Source of the DNA: Bolinopsis microptera | Taxonomy: Eukaryota > Ctenophora > Tentaculata > Lobata > Bolinopsidae | Assembly (NCBI RefSeq): GCF_026151205.1 | Contig: NC_087072.1 | Location: forward strand, 25,077,799 to 25,141,798 | Direction of reading: 5' to 3' | DNA: 64,000 nucleotides | Shown: one piece after another, positions 24,190 through 36,289 of the stretch | How positions within the stretch are numbered: position 1 is the first letter of the stretch | Layout of the letters: every line of letters begins with the position of its first letter | Made by a program: the position numbers and the translations under genes | The notes under the pieces: generated by a model | Told to the model about the DNA's origin: nothing | Database searches by the model: none | The model's input: the letters and a program-made list of their open reading frames with translations, nothing else

Positions 24190-26105
24190 AGCTGTCCAAT
24201 TAATACAATACACCCAATACAACTTACCAGCTCTCAACGAAAACAAATATATACTGTTGAGAGGTGTAACCTGAGATATTATGATATGGCTTTTGAGATA
24301 GCAATGTTGATACCTTTTTGGCAAAAGAACCACCACTTTGTTGTTCACGTGATAGTTACTGGTACTAATCTGACAATTAAATATAGATTTAGCTAAAGAG
24401 TTAAACACTCTCAACCGCTCCTCAACTGACGGGAATCACGATAAGATTACTTTGTTGAGAGCCGCGTGACTGAAGTTTTATATTTAGAATCTAGTTCATG
24501 GTGGAAACCTTTCTGCATATTATATATAAACATTTCCTCAAACAGGGCACATGACAAAAAGTGGTATTTTGCAAAACATCCACCTGCTAGGCTGCAGTAC
24601 TTGACAAAGACTAAAGAGTTTCATAACGTTACTGATTACATATTATGTGCGCTGCAACAGATGTTACGTTACCCTCAGTAGCGAGTTTCCCAGGATTTGT
24701 GAGTAGTAAACCAGAGGGGTAACTCTCCGTGAACCGATACTCATTTTCAATTAAGGAGGTGGTTAGTCGGAAATTAACTGATGGTAATTGCACTGTAAGT
24801 TATTCGTCTAAGTCTAACACAAGCAACGTCTATGCTTTGAGAGTCTTAAATCACTCAGCCCGCAAAGCCACAATATGAAGATAAAGACCTACTTTTTGTC
24901 GGTTCGTGGGAAAATGGATGGAGCCACTTTGCTTTTTGGATACAAAAACAGATCTTACAAATTGGTTGCTTTGTACTCTGTAAATTAGTACAATGCTAGA
25001 GGTAACAATAGATCAATGATGGAGACCGCCACTGCATGATCTTAAGAAACATGACGTCTATATTTACTGTCACCAAACTTTATCATATTATTATGATCTC
25101 ACTGGCGGAGTGCAACTACAACAGTGAACTGTAGATATTGCCTAATTTAGCAGCAGGACAAACACGTCTGTCATCTACTTCTTACCTTTGGGAGTTTCTG
25201 AGTGTTTACAATATTAACTTATCTTTTGACATAAGACTAAGAGATCAAACTTGAACTTACTATTTTAGGTAATGATGATGACACAGCAGGGTAATGACAA
25301 GATGTTACACACAACTGTTGAGTATTACACACACTCAGCTGGCCCCTGTACAACCCCCGCTATGTACACTGGGTCCCCCGGAAGCATTAGAGGTGCCCCG
25401 TTTAACCGAATATACCACAGTAATTCTACCCTTGTTTACTGAGAGAGATCCAATAGTTCATGTCCAATAGTTCATGTCACCTCTATATTAAACATATAGC
25501 ACCCCGTACACAGAATATCCAGCACAAATATGACCTTATTTACGCATAGAGTATCAGCCCTGTACGTTTCATGTCTCTTTGTTGCTTATTGTACAATAAA
25601 AGGGCGTAACATAACAATGGGTAATGATAAGGTCTGAATTTGTTAACGTTAATTAATGCTCTGCTAAGGATATGAGTCTTGCAGCGGCACATGCTCACGT
25701 TTCAAACAATTCCTTCCCTCACAAAGGGAAAGTTGTATAGTTTTAAGTCTATGAGAGCTCCAATTACATAAACCAAGGATACTTTATGTCTCGCTATATA
25801 GTGTTTCTATTGTGGATACGACAATTCTTACATTTTCAAAACCATAATATATGTGGAGCATATTCTAGAACCATAACATGTGGAGCTCCAAAATTCCAGA
25901 CCATCATCACGTTCACGCGAAAAACACGGTATTCGAAGAGCCGGATTGACATGACTTGCCAACATTCCTGCGGATGGCTGTGTTGTCCTCAACATAGAAT
26001 ATACAATACATACACTTGATTTAACGCTGTGGTGCTGGTTGGACAATATAAGTTACTTTAAAAACCACAGCTGCTAGAAAGACTGGCATTTTATTACCTA
26101 CACTT
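24190..26105. other. No confident gene
   Basis: Short frames only (71 codons at 24466, 77 codons at 25786), without motifs or convincing splice partners. Confidence 0.35.
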
Positions 26106-26111
26106 AAAGTG

Positions 26112-26123
26112 TTGTGTGTGTGT

Positions 26124-26210
<87 letters not shown>

Positions 26211-26260
26211 TGTGTGTGGGTGTGTGGGTGGGTGGGTGGGTGGGTGCGTGCGTGCGTCCG

Positions 26261-26304
<44 letters not shown>

Positions 26305-26306
26305 TG
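26112..26306. repeat. Compound (TG)n / (GGTG)n / (CGTG)n microsatellite
   Basis: About 110 bp of TG dinucleotides, then GGTG tetranucleotides, then about 60 bp of CGTG tetranucleotides to 26306. The three blocks follow in order, consistent with stepwise replication slippage. Confidence 0.95.
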
Positions 26307-26654
26307 TAGCGGTGTTGTCAGTAGTTACCAGAAACATACACTCGAATATAGGCCCCAAATTCGTTAATTAATAATCACAGAAAATTACATCAAGTCATTT
26401 GCCACTACACACCAAGTGTACGTTACAGTGTACAATAACTACACCGTGCCACACTACGTGTAACGCACGTTATAACAGTGTATAACCAGTGTCCCTCAAT
26501 ACTCCCAACTTAGGATCAGAACATGGTACATTATAATATAATCCGCCATTACTTTGCTAATATAGATTGCTCGACCCCCGCATTTACATCACCTTTTCAT
26601 TGGACTCTACACTCTTATGTGGAGTGTCCAATTTTATTATATGCTTCTTTATTC

Positions 26655-26767
26655 GTGACTAACTATAGTCACTTGGAAGCAATCAAAGATATAAAGCCAT
26701 ACCTAATCTGAGTAATCTTTGTACATAAACGGTTTCATATCTTTGATTGCTCTCAAGTTAGTCACAT
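26655..26767. mobile_element. Small foldback (MITE-like) element
   Basis: Left arm GTGACTAAC then TTGGAAGCAATCAAAGATAT (26655-26693, interrupted by a 9-bp insert TATAGTCAC) matches the reverse complement of the right arm (about 26731-26767). The loop is about 40 bp. No target duplication was established. Confidence 0.55.
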
Positions 26768-26769
26768 AC

Positions 26770-27204
26770 TCAGTCAAATATTTTAACAATATTATATATT
26801 TTAGGTTAGAACCAAGGTTACGTTATTCAATCAGGCTATAATATTAAAGTGCAAAGACGTAACCTTAAATAGCTTAATCTCGACTGTCCGCGTATCATTA
26901 AAAATTGAATTATTTTAAAGCATCCATAGATCAGGAGCGAGGAACCATTTAGTAGCTATTAATCGCAAGTATGAATCGCGTCTGTGATGGCTTAAGATTA
27001 AAAATTAAAATGCCATTCCGCCCATATCTGAATAAATTACAGCGACATGCATGTTGACCACACTAAATAATTTGTAGGAGCAAAGTGTTTGTAAATATAT
27101 CAAATAGTGGTTAATTAATTTTCAGTGGAAAGATAAAATATAAATGACAGCTATATTCTATAAACTGTAGTAATGTAAAGCGAAATATTGTTCCCTGGTT
27201 TGTG
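26770..27204. other. No gene seen
   Basis: AT-rich spacer. Confidence 0.35.
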
Positions 27205-27212
27205 TAAGTTCC

Positions 27213-27252
27213 CAGTGGCGGAGGGGCGCCAACAGGCAACGTTACGCCACTG
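27213..27252. mobile_element. 40-bp remnant of the hAT-type MITE
   Basis: Begins CAGTGGCG and ends CGCCACTG, perfect 8-bp inverted repeats. The inner GGCGCCAACAGGCAACGTTA matches the right end of the 12216-12506 element. Flanks TAAGTTCC (27205-27212) and TAGGTTCC (27253-27260) agree at 7 of 8 bases, consistent with an aged 8-bp target duplication. It is therefore an internally deleted copy that was probably mobilised as such. Confidence 0.75.
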
Positions 27253-27260
27253 TAGGTTCC

Positions 27261-27838
27261 CGTGATATTATGTAGGCTCACAACTTAATAGAAGCTCATA
27301 AAGTTGTGATAAAGTTGTAATGTAACATGATGTAATTGAGCCTGGTGGTAACTGGTAGGGGATACCAACATTTAACAGTAATGTAAACTGTAAAGCTTCT
27401 TTTCTGATGTTTCGTTTCTTACGAAACCCATGACCTGTACAGTTATTGGATATTATAAGGAGAATTAAATAACCTCACACACACACCATCCTAGAAGACT
27501 GTACTACTCGTATGAGTAGTACAGTAGAATAATCCAACACACACACACAAAGAGAATCTACCATCCTAGAAGTATCACTCTTACCACTCACATGATCCCA
27601 ACAGAACCTACAATACTACGTTATATTACCTGTCTTAACAGAGCGACTGATTACTGATAGGCTATCATATATATTATACATACGATTGTTGTGAATTCGA
27701 TATACTATTTATAAACATGTTCATAAAATGATGAGTAATTATTCACTGATCTGTCCGTAGCAAGTACACAACAACAACACATTATCTCCAGGAGGATAAG
27801 GACTGACATCAAACTCTGTGTATCACAAGCATTACATA
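27261..27838. other. No gene seen
   Basis: AT-rich; short CA-rich stretches and a palindromic TACTACTCGTATGAGTAGTA at about 27501. Confidence 0.4.
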
Positions 27839-28180
27839 ACATTATAACACACTTGCAATCTTATATATCAGTATTATAACACACTTGCAATGTTATATAT
27901 CATTATTATAACACATTTGCAATGTTATATATTATTATTATAACACACTTGCAATGTTATATATTATTATTATAACACACTTGCAATGTTATATATCATT
28001 ATTATAACACACATGCAATGTTATATATCATTATTATAACACACTTGCAATGTTATATATCATTATTATAACACACTTGCAATGTTATATATCATTATTA
28101 TAACATACTTGCAATCTTATATATCAGTATTATAACACACTTGCAATGTTAAATAACATTATTATAACACACAAGTTGCA
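27839..28180 (+). repeat. 32-bp tandem array, about 11 copies
   Basis: Unit core ATTATAACACACTTGCAATG followed by TTATATATCATT, with scattered substitutions. Confidence 0.93.
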
Positions 28181-28282
28181 ATGTTATACGACACACACGC
28201 CAAGCGCGCGTGTCTCACAGATGCTGATTATTCATTATATATAGTGCGACAATAAATCAGGAGCTCTGTGATTATGGTGACA

Positions 28283-28375
28283 GGTCACGTGGTTGCCTTA
28301 TATGGTCACGTGAGGTCACGTGGTTGCCTTATATGGTCACGTGAGGTCACGTGGTTGCCTTATATGGTCACGTGA
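28283..28375 (+). repeat. 31-bp tandem array, three identical copies each with two CACGTG boxes
   Basis: Units at 28283-28313, 28314-28344 and 28345-28375. Each unit begins GGTCACGTGG and ends GGTCACGTGA, so six E-box palindromes lie within 93 bp. Confidence 0.95.
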
Positions 28376-28379
28376 TACC

Positions 28380-30110
28380 CTGACAATCCATCAGTATGAC
28401 GACAAATGAAGTGTGGAGAATCATTCGGTGAGCTCTCTATATTGTCGCTTTGCACTGTTGCAGAGCGTAGTATTCATCCCTTCTGGAGAGAGATACTAAA
28501 GATCTAAAATGTACAACTGTCAATGGTTCAATAATTACGACATCATTCCATTTCTGATGGATCCATTCTGACTCGTCCCCACACACCCTTGTGAAATTAC
28601 CTAAATATCGGAGCAAGCTCGGAGGGAACTCGTTTAAACCTCGTAGGACTAGTGAAATTAACTTATAACTATTATTTTTTAAACGTGGCTCGGACGTAAC
28701 CTAAACCGCCCATTTCACTCAACTTGAAGACTTGAAAGTTGAATTAACCCCGCCCATCTCCTAAGTGAAGCACGCTAAAATGTCTTACAATAGCTCATTA
28801 TATCACGTTATGTTTGTATGAAATATAATTCTAGTGAGCAGTACAGCGGGGACTCATAATGTTTAATATAAATGATACTACATGTAATACTTGAATATTA
28901 TGTTAATAAGAAGCATTATTGGTGCTCACCGAGCTCCTGTGCGTCAATTGATTATAAGTTCATAAAATGCAAGTTAAAAATAAAATACAAGTTGCTACGT
29001 CAAGAGAGAGCAACTCGGGTGAGTTAATCTTTCTGGTAGTGGAAGTTACAGACGCCACACGACACTGCTCCTTTTCATCAACCTCGTAACTAAGTCCAAA
29101 TATATTTGCTTTACTACCCGTTTATATTACGAGTAACCTGGTTCATTGCAGTTGTTCTGAAGTTACAGGTTCATCCTTAAGGAAGGAATTATGCTGTTTG
29201 AGCACCAACAGTCAAATATGTCTGAGAAGTGAGGTAATCCAGGTTTTAATACTTCAACTTCAAGTTAAACTCACAATCATTATAATTATCTGAGCACGGA
29301 AACTTGGGAATTGGTAGATGCGTTAAAAGGTTTGGTAAGGGAGGGTGAAGTAAATTAACCTGGCCTCCTATATTATACTTATATATCATATATCCGTATA
29401 TATACGGATATATTCTTTGTCCTTGAATTCCACTACGATGCTGCGTAAATTGTTTAACTTCAAAGGGAAAAGTCACGAGAGATGGCAACAGAATGCAGTA
29501 AAAAACACCTAGACTATAATGTATCCTGAAAATGTTAAATACTCTGTTAACGGTATTTTTACCTCATGTCTGTGGGCTGACATTTAGATGGGGCTTCAGC
29601 AGCTGATCTGCCAATGCAAGCAAATGGCAAAATTGCACCAAAATAATGGTTATATATTTTATAATGGTTTATATGGTTATCGACTGAATGATGAATACTA
29701 TTCCCTTACACTCACTGTGCATCCTTTGAAGTTCATTAAACTAATTATTTATATTATATATTATACTTGGAGGCAGAGTAAGCGCTAGGAAAACTTAATT
29801 TTGATGCCGTGTATCGATGCGAATTTAAATGCCGTTCATGTCCTAAATAAAAATGACAAACGTGTCCTGAATTTCTCACGTGTCACATGTACATTAAAGT
29901 GACTTTTTAAAGGGTATTTGATATTATAGCAACTTATGATATTAGTTCCATTGGAACAAGTAAGGTTTCTACTCTTTAGTCTTCATAAGGCTTCCAAATA
30001 GTTAAAAGGATCACTAAAAGGGTCAACCCTTTTAGTAACTACTAAAATTAGAAACATTTTTCTCCTTGATAATTTTAAGTGTTCAAACCGTCAGGCGTTA
30101 CCCTTTATAA
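28380..30110. other. No confident gene
   Basis: AT-rich. A near-perfect palindrome ATATATCCGTATATATACGG lies at about 29388-29412. An 80-codon minus-strand frame at 29246-29488 has no ATG start and no motif. Confidence 0.35.
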
Positions 30111-30506
30111 ATGGAACTGTTACTTGCAGCATTTAAGGTAAAATTAAAAAAGACTACTTCAACTGTTCGACCATACGTTCATTTTATAGAGCCTTCAATC
30201 CGTAAAACGTTCATTGACCCCTTAAATTTACAAGAATTTGTGCAAAGTTGCGTGAATTCATTCATTAAGTCATTTGAAACAATCAAAAAGCAGACATCTC
30301 ATCTTTACATCTCATCTATATCTCCCTACTTTGGAGGATTAAGTAAAATTGATGAAGTGCTCAAGAACAATTACTTCATGATTACCTTGACGTTTGCGTC
30401 AAGTTATAGTTCAATTAAATTAGCATTAGTGATTGTCTGGCAGCTTGCAGGAGGAATTCTAAGCGATTTAAAACACGACCTGGGCCCGTTTTACTTTGTA
30501 ATCTAA
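30111..30506 (+). CDS. Orphan open reading frame, 131 codons
   Basis: ATG-initiated single-exon frame reading MELLLAAFKVKLKKTTSTVR at its start and ending PFYFVI. It is the longest ATG frame in the window outside recognised elements. It has one hydrophobic stretch around residues 91-115 (FMITLTF to IVWQLAG) that could be a membrane segment. No family is recognised and no promoter or poly(A) signal was identified. It may be an uncharacterised gene, an exon, or chance. Confidence 0.28.
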   Translation: MELLLAAFKVKLKKTTSTVRPYVHFIEPSIRKTFIDPLNLQEFVQSCVNSFIKSFETIKKQTSHLYISSISPYFGGLSKIDEVLKNNYFMITLTFASSYSSIKLALVIVWQLAGGILSDLKHDLGPFYFVI

Positions 30507-32012
30507 TAAACGAGAATGTTGTGTACTTACATAAACTAATGCTGTGTGGTCCTGCTAAGAGACGCGATGAAAACAAACTTTAAACCGGTTTTTTGATGAT
30601 ATTATTTCTAACATGATGAGTCACACCAAGATGAGGATTTCGTACAACCCACAACAGAAACACAGAATCCTGCCCCTTTTCTAACCTGAATATCTAGCAC
30701 CATTTTCCTTTATTATTAACACACATCACACCAATCAATGTGGACGAGCAAAATGTAGCTGTACAAATACTTCCTCGATGAAGCATGGCAATATCAGATA
30801 TGGCGTATCTACACAGTACACTGTACACTGTACTCAACATTCGGAGTAAAGTGTGTGTTCTTCTACATGACAAACACAACGAGGTCAGACATTCACAGCT
30901 AAGTAGCGGGGACTGGGGAGTGGGACTCGGTAAATTGCCATTACTTTGTAATAATGTGGATCTATAAAAATGGACGCATTTTTATAATTATATGAGACGT
31001 TATCTCAGAAAAACTAAAACTGATGATTCGTGAGAATTACCAATAACGATGGCTGGATAGCAACATGAAGAACTACCACAAATACTACATATAATCATGC
31101 ATGTGCTGACTCCGCCCTTTAAATAGGACCCACTTTCACCCTTGGTAAGACTGTTGTTCTGTTAGCTGAATCACTCTGGCAATGCACCAACATCGATAAA
31201 GTTTAGATTGTGGAATTTGCCTGAATGCCATGCTTGAGGCACCGATGTTCCAGGGAGAGGCGGCATGTTTCAGGGAGAGCCGGCATGTTTCGGGTAAAAT
31301 AAGGCTTTAGAATCACCCAACCCGAAACATTCTGGCAAAGTTTCAATTATTCCAATAATGGAATTCCAGCTTGCTCATAGACAGGAAAAGGATGCAACAA
31401 ATATTCAATAAATTCATTCGCACTTCACACATGTTTAGCTATATACTTTTGGGTAGAATATAGATGGCACAGGTCTACCAAGTATTTAAGCTTCATTCAC
31501 GCTGTTCAAGCTGTCATTTCTTTTCAACTCTCATTAAAAACTCGACAAGTTAAACTATCGACCCCACGTAATAAGAACTTTTCATTAAACAAGAATGTTG
31601 TAAAACCTTGAGCTGTTACAAATATTTCTGAAGAAATTCTAATTCACCACACATCGTTATAATATGTATAAATATTAGCAATTCTGAAGAATCTGTTCTT
31701 AAATAATACTATGTGACGAAAACTCAAAGTCAGATTAAAGGTGATTGCTTCAAACACCAGACTGCATACTAAGGGGAATTATCTAGCTTGAAAGGTAGGA
31801 TATAGAATTATGAATATAAATCGTACTAAGTACTAAGTACTTCCAGCCAGATTATTGCAGAATACTTTCACATTTTATAAATCGTATCCGTGTGACTTAA
31901 AACCTGAAAAGATCATTCGCATTTAGTTGATACGACATCATGGTCCTCAAATAGCACACAGTAATAAATCATTGAAATATTACAACCATTTATAATGAAC
32001 TGTTCAGAGTAT
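30507..32012. other. No gene seen
   Basis: AT-rich with short frames only. A doubled CAGGGAGAGSCGGCATGTTTC block lies at about 31248-31290. Confidence 0.35.
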
Positions 32013-32016
32013 TTAA

Positions 32017-33211
32017 GGCCACAGGGGGGGGGGGAGGTCCGAGGTCGAAAAAACGTTTTTTGCCAGTTGGCAGACCACGTACTATCTGCCGCTTGCACAC
32101 CACCCTTAGCCCCCCAGAGCGCCTAGTTTGTCGTAAAATTGAGGTTAACTATCGCCTTTTAAATCAGTTAACCTCACAAATAACCAGTTCTTAACATTTT
32201 GTTGCTCTCATCACAAGTTAAACTTATCAATGGGTATCAATTGGCCATCCAATGTGAACAGAACTATTATATGTCCTTCATAGGTGCAGATTTCGTTTTG
32301 AGGTAAACTTTTAAGTTCCCGAGAAATTTTCTTAAGTTTGCTTTTTTTTCTCCTCGGGCACATTCGTATTGTGTAGGGTGTTTTAGGCTAAATTGAAAGT
32401 TTAATGAATTTACAAAAATGTATGGTTTGGCATAATCATTGCCTACAATCCTGACCTGAGTAATTTACCCCTTTGAGACTTTATTTTGGGTTGAAAATTA
32501 AGTTTATCGAGAGGAAGTGAAAAATCTCTGGTTCAAATTTGGATTTGAAGCCATGTTTAATTTTTTCTGTTGAGGTCAATTTTTTGCGCAGAAAGCGCTC
32601 GATTTTAGGGGAAAATATGAAATCTGCAGGGGTGATGTCCTTTATTTGTTGGAAAATTGGAAAAAACATATTTTCTCAGAATCAGTCTTTTGACTCTCCT
32701 GAACAATTTATTTACCACCTCAAAAACCTATCTTCTCCTAGAGTTTTTATCCATTTCACCTCAAATTTGGAACTTATGTTCCTGACATAAATTTAAAAGT
32801 TTGTTATGTAACGATTGTTGTAATTTTGCTCCTAACTCTTTTTATGAGGTTAACCATTTTAAATTTTGTAACCCGCACTCATTGTTAACCTCATATCTCA
32901 GATTTGGAGCAAGATATACCATAAATCGTTACATAACAAAAACTCAAAATACCTTGAGGAACATTGTTGCCAAGTTACAAGGTTCTAAGTCATAAACTGA
33001 AAAAGAAGATAGATTTTGAACACAATTTCATTTAAAGTTTTCATTTACAGTAGAATTACAGGTAAACCTCGAAATTCAACGCGCGATATCTTCAAATAGG
33101 AAACTTTGTTTTCGGTAAGGACAAAAGCATTTGAAAATTTAGATCGAGCTCTACAACATATCTCAAAATCTCAAAATTGACCTCGGACCCCCCCCCCCCC
33201 CCCCTGTGGCA
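32017..33211. mobile_element. TTAA-flanked element A, member of a GAGGTTAAC-rich repeat family
   Basis: Bounded by TTAA at 32013-32016 and 33212-33215. The left end reads GGCCACAGG plus a G run, then AGGTCCGAGGTC; the right end is its imperfect inverse (GACCTCGGA, C run, CTGTGGCA). GAGGTTAAC or its complement occurs at 32141, 32167, 32846 and 32884. An imperfect inverted repeat of about 58 bp pairs 32796-32852 with 32884-32945. It shares with element B the motif set and a subterminal GTAAACCTC / CGCGCGATATC stretch (33059-33095 here, 41220-41250 there, inverted). TTAA target use is characteristic of piggyBac-like elements, but no transposase is encoded, so the class is inference. Confidence 0.75.
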
Positions 33212-33942
33212 TTAAATTATAACAATTCTATAAACTCCATCAAATGCTTTTACGAGAGTTTCTGTACCACTTCAGCCTCAGCGAGACAATATATCTATAT
33301 CGGTAGTTGTCAAAAAGAGCTGCCTGTAAGTTTAACGCTCCTAATATAATGGAACAGTTTATGAGAGTCAACATCTATTTGTGGAAACTGAATATTAAGA
33401 GAGGTGCAATTCGCTTAAATTTAGAAATTGCAACGAACGGTCCTCATCACGATCCTATATCCTAAATCCTAGATATTATAGCCAATAATACCAGTGTTAC
33501 TAACTGCTTAACTGCTAAGACTAGGTGTGTTTCAGGAGATAAAGCACACGCGACCGCCTTATTGGGCCCAAAATTTACAACAATTTACCCCCATCAATGT
33601 TAAAATGTGTTATACTGTGGATATTGTTTAAAATTGGTTTAAAGACTTATTCAATTTGTCGCACTATGATTTGGAGAAGATTTATTCCTATAGGATGTAA
33701 TCAGTTAAATGGGTGTATGTACTTACATGATAGAGTATGTCACAGTGCAGTTTTGAGAGTTAAAACTGGTAGTTTTGTTTTGTCGGTCTGACATTTTATT
33801 TGTATCTTAGTATTTGGGCCTCTATATAATACAAAAAAGTGAGATGATGTGTAACAAGCCCTGGCCTCTGTAGCACACCTCTGCAGATTTCGTCGATTTC
33901 AGGTGCCGACAGGACCATAAAAATTAAAAGCAAACTTAAATT

Positions 33943-34183
33943 TTTTCCCCTAAAATCGAGCGCTTTCTGCGCAAAAAATTTACCTCAGCAGAAAAAATTA
34001 AACATGGCTTCAAATCCAAATTTGAACCAGAGATTTTTCACTTCCTCTTGATAAACTCAATTTTCAACCCAAAATAAAGTCTCAAAGGGGTAAATTACTC
34101 AGGTCAGGATTGTAGGCAATGATTATGCCAAACCATACATTTTTGTAAATTCATTAAACTTTCAATTTAGCCTAAAACACCCT
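33943..34183. repeat. Inverted partial copy of element A
   Basis: Reverse complement of 32375-32616 with few mismatches (for example CCCCTAAAATCGAGCGCTTT here). It forms inverted arms of about 240 bp separated by 1.3 kb. It lies outside element A, so it is a separate fragment of the same family. Confidence 0.88.
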
Positions 34184-34199
34184 ATTTCGCAAAATTTTT

Positions 34200-35800
34200 C
34201 CGGGGGGCTGCGCCTATGCTGTAGCATTCCTGCACATTCTGTAACATTGCTGCACTTAACTAACTTTAGTAACTTTTAAAAACTAACTTAAACTGTTTGT
34301 TGGCTGGTCTGAAGCTCGTTTCTGATCCAGGCCTCAACTCTCACTACTGTACTGTATAATATTATTGATAAAGTTAAATTATTTAATTCTCTAGTAACAT
34401 TAATTACCATTTCCTGTAGATCAAGTCACCATGTTCGGTTAACTTAATATTTTCTGAAATTATTAATTGACATGGCTGGTGGCAAATACGAGCCAGGTAT
34501 TTCTGGCAAGAGTCAAGACAGTCATGTTGGAAGATACACACTGTTCAGTGTTATAACTAATTACACAGTGTGTTCTGTCTAGTTAAATTAGCAGGCTTAC
34601 ACAATGAACACAGTTTAAAACGCTACTTTTAGCAGCACTACTGCTAAAATGTAACATATTATCACGGTGCTGCTGCCCCGTTAAGAGGATGTATTTTTAG
34701 ATATTGATACAGAGAACAGCTATTTAGTATTTATGTGTTTCATTAGTGGGATGGGAAGATGTTTCATAACCACAGAGGATTATGAATATGATTTTTAGTG
34801 GACTAGCAGGGTTACTACACTACTATAGTGTAAATTTAGCCGCAAATGGATTTAATATTTCCTGATAATTACCGTTTCTGCCGGAATCATTATGTGCTCC
34901 ATATATTATATTATAAGACTTTTTATCACGGATTAATTGACAATTATCACACTTCCCAATCCTGTGATATTGGTGTGTTTCTCTAATTGGGAAAATCACT
35001 GAGCTTTAGTCTCCGTGTTACTTACGAACTATTTTCTTGTAACTGGAAGACTGACAAAAGCGAAACAATGCACGTTACTGGTAGAGTAGCGTAATATGGA
35101 TCCAACTTTTGTTTCTACAGTTCTGGATGACTAGAAACTAAGAATCTACTCAGATAGGAATACTCGTGGGAATCTTCTGTAGAAAACAGTAACTACATTA
35201 GAGGCATGATCAATACCTGAGTATATGAGATTTTGATTCCGTGTTGCTAATCAGAGCTCAATATAAACTGCCCCACTCCAACACCCACATCTCTACATAC
35301 AGATCTTTATTTACAGATATCATTCTCTAAAACGAAAAAAGTTATTTCCCATTTTCAAATTCCTCAGATATTTTGCAGCTCCTAGTCGCCGACCGCACAT
35401 GATAGCATCATCACCTGGTCAAACTCCCTTATAACTATCTACAATTCTACTTTTAAATACTCCCAAAATTCTAGACCTCATCGAACTCTTCAGCAGTTCC
35501 ATCAAGTTCCCTCCAGTTCATTCTACTGCATATTATGAAACTTAACACTGTAGTAAACAAGTAATATAGACGGACGTGACCAGCATCAATACCGTCAAAT
35601 GTAGAATCACGGACAGACAATTCATCTACAAGTTGAGTTATACTACTATCAGATCTGATATTAGACTTATTGCTTCAGATAATAAACCATCGTGACTGTA
35701 AATCCACTTAAACACGATAAGTAACTAATAACCAGTCAAATTTGCGGGTTTAAATCGCTTAAATACCACGAATTGTCAGCCTCAAGACAAGGCTCCAGGC
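34200..35800. other. No gene seen
   Basis: AT-rich unique sequence without recognised features. Confidence 0.35.
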
Positions 35801-35804
35801 TCCA

Positions 35805-35999
35805 GTGGCTAAGCAGCTTAGTAAACAAGCCAGAACAATGTCCCCCACTTTAAATTACGTCACACCACTTATAATCTCACTTAGTCCTGGTAGTAAATCT
35901 GTAATAGATAGAAGATCAGTACGGGATCACATTGGTTTACTGTTAGGAGGGTTAGATACACTGCTGGTTAGACTACACAACGCAACATCGAAATGGTAG
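35805..35999 (+). CDS. Possible terminal exon, 64 codons
   Basis: Follows a GGCTCCAG acceptor-like site and is open to TAG at 35997, reading AKQLSKQARTMSP near its start and LLLGGLDTLLVRLHN near its end. Composition is protein-like, but no family or upstream exon could be assigned. Confidence 0.22.
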   Translation: MAKQLSKQARTMSPTLNYVTPLIISLSPGSKSVIDRRSVRDHIGLLLGGLDTLLVRLHNATSKW

Positions 36000-36155
36000 T
36001 TACTAAGCTATACATATTACAAGGAATTATGAAACCATCGTGAAATTAAAAAATATGGCCTCAAAAGTTTCTTAATTTAATAATCCTTTTAATCTAATTT
36101 TGCTCCTAACTTCCTAACTCCCTGCTTTATAATTTGTTCCCAAATTTGTTCGTCG

Positions 36156-36283
36156 TTATTGGGGGGGGGGGGGGGGGGGCTGACCATGTTAAAGTATATT
36201 ATTAAATACAGTAGGTTTTTTTCCCGATTTAGGGGCGTAGTGGGGATATTTTAATATTGTCAGCCCCCCCTCCCTAATTTCAT
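36156..36283. mobile_element. Small foldback unit with G19/C-rich arms
   Basis: ATTG then 19 G then CTGAC (36157-36184) is inverted as GTCAGCCCCCCCTCCCTAAT (about 36259-36281) around a loop of about 75 bp. It resembles the G-run ends of the TTAA elements but lacks the GGCCAGAG/GGCCACAG terminus. Confidence 0.4.
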
Positions 36284-36289
36284 GGTTCC

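Noticed and set aside
26104-26371. Long CV-, HT- and TH-repeat frames on both strands
   Set aside because: Artefacts of the (TG)n/(CGTG)n microsatellite.
27839-28180. Possible CRISPR-like array
   Set aside because: Units are contiguous 32-bp tandem repeats with no unique spacers, in a eukaryotic setting.
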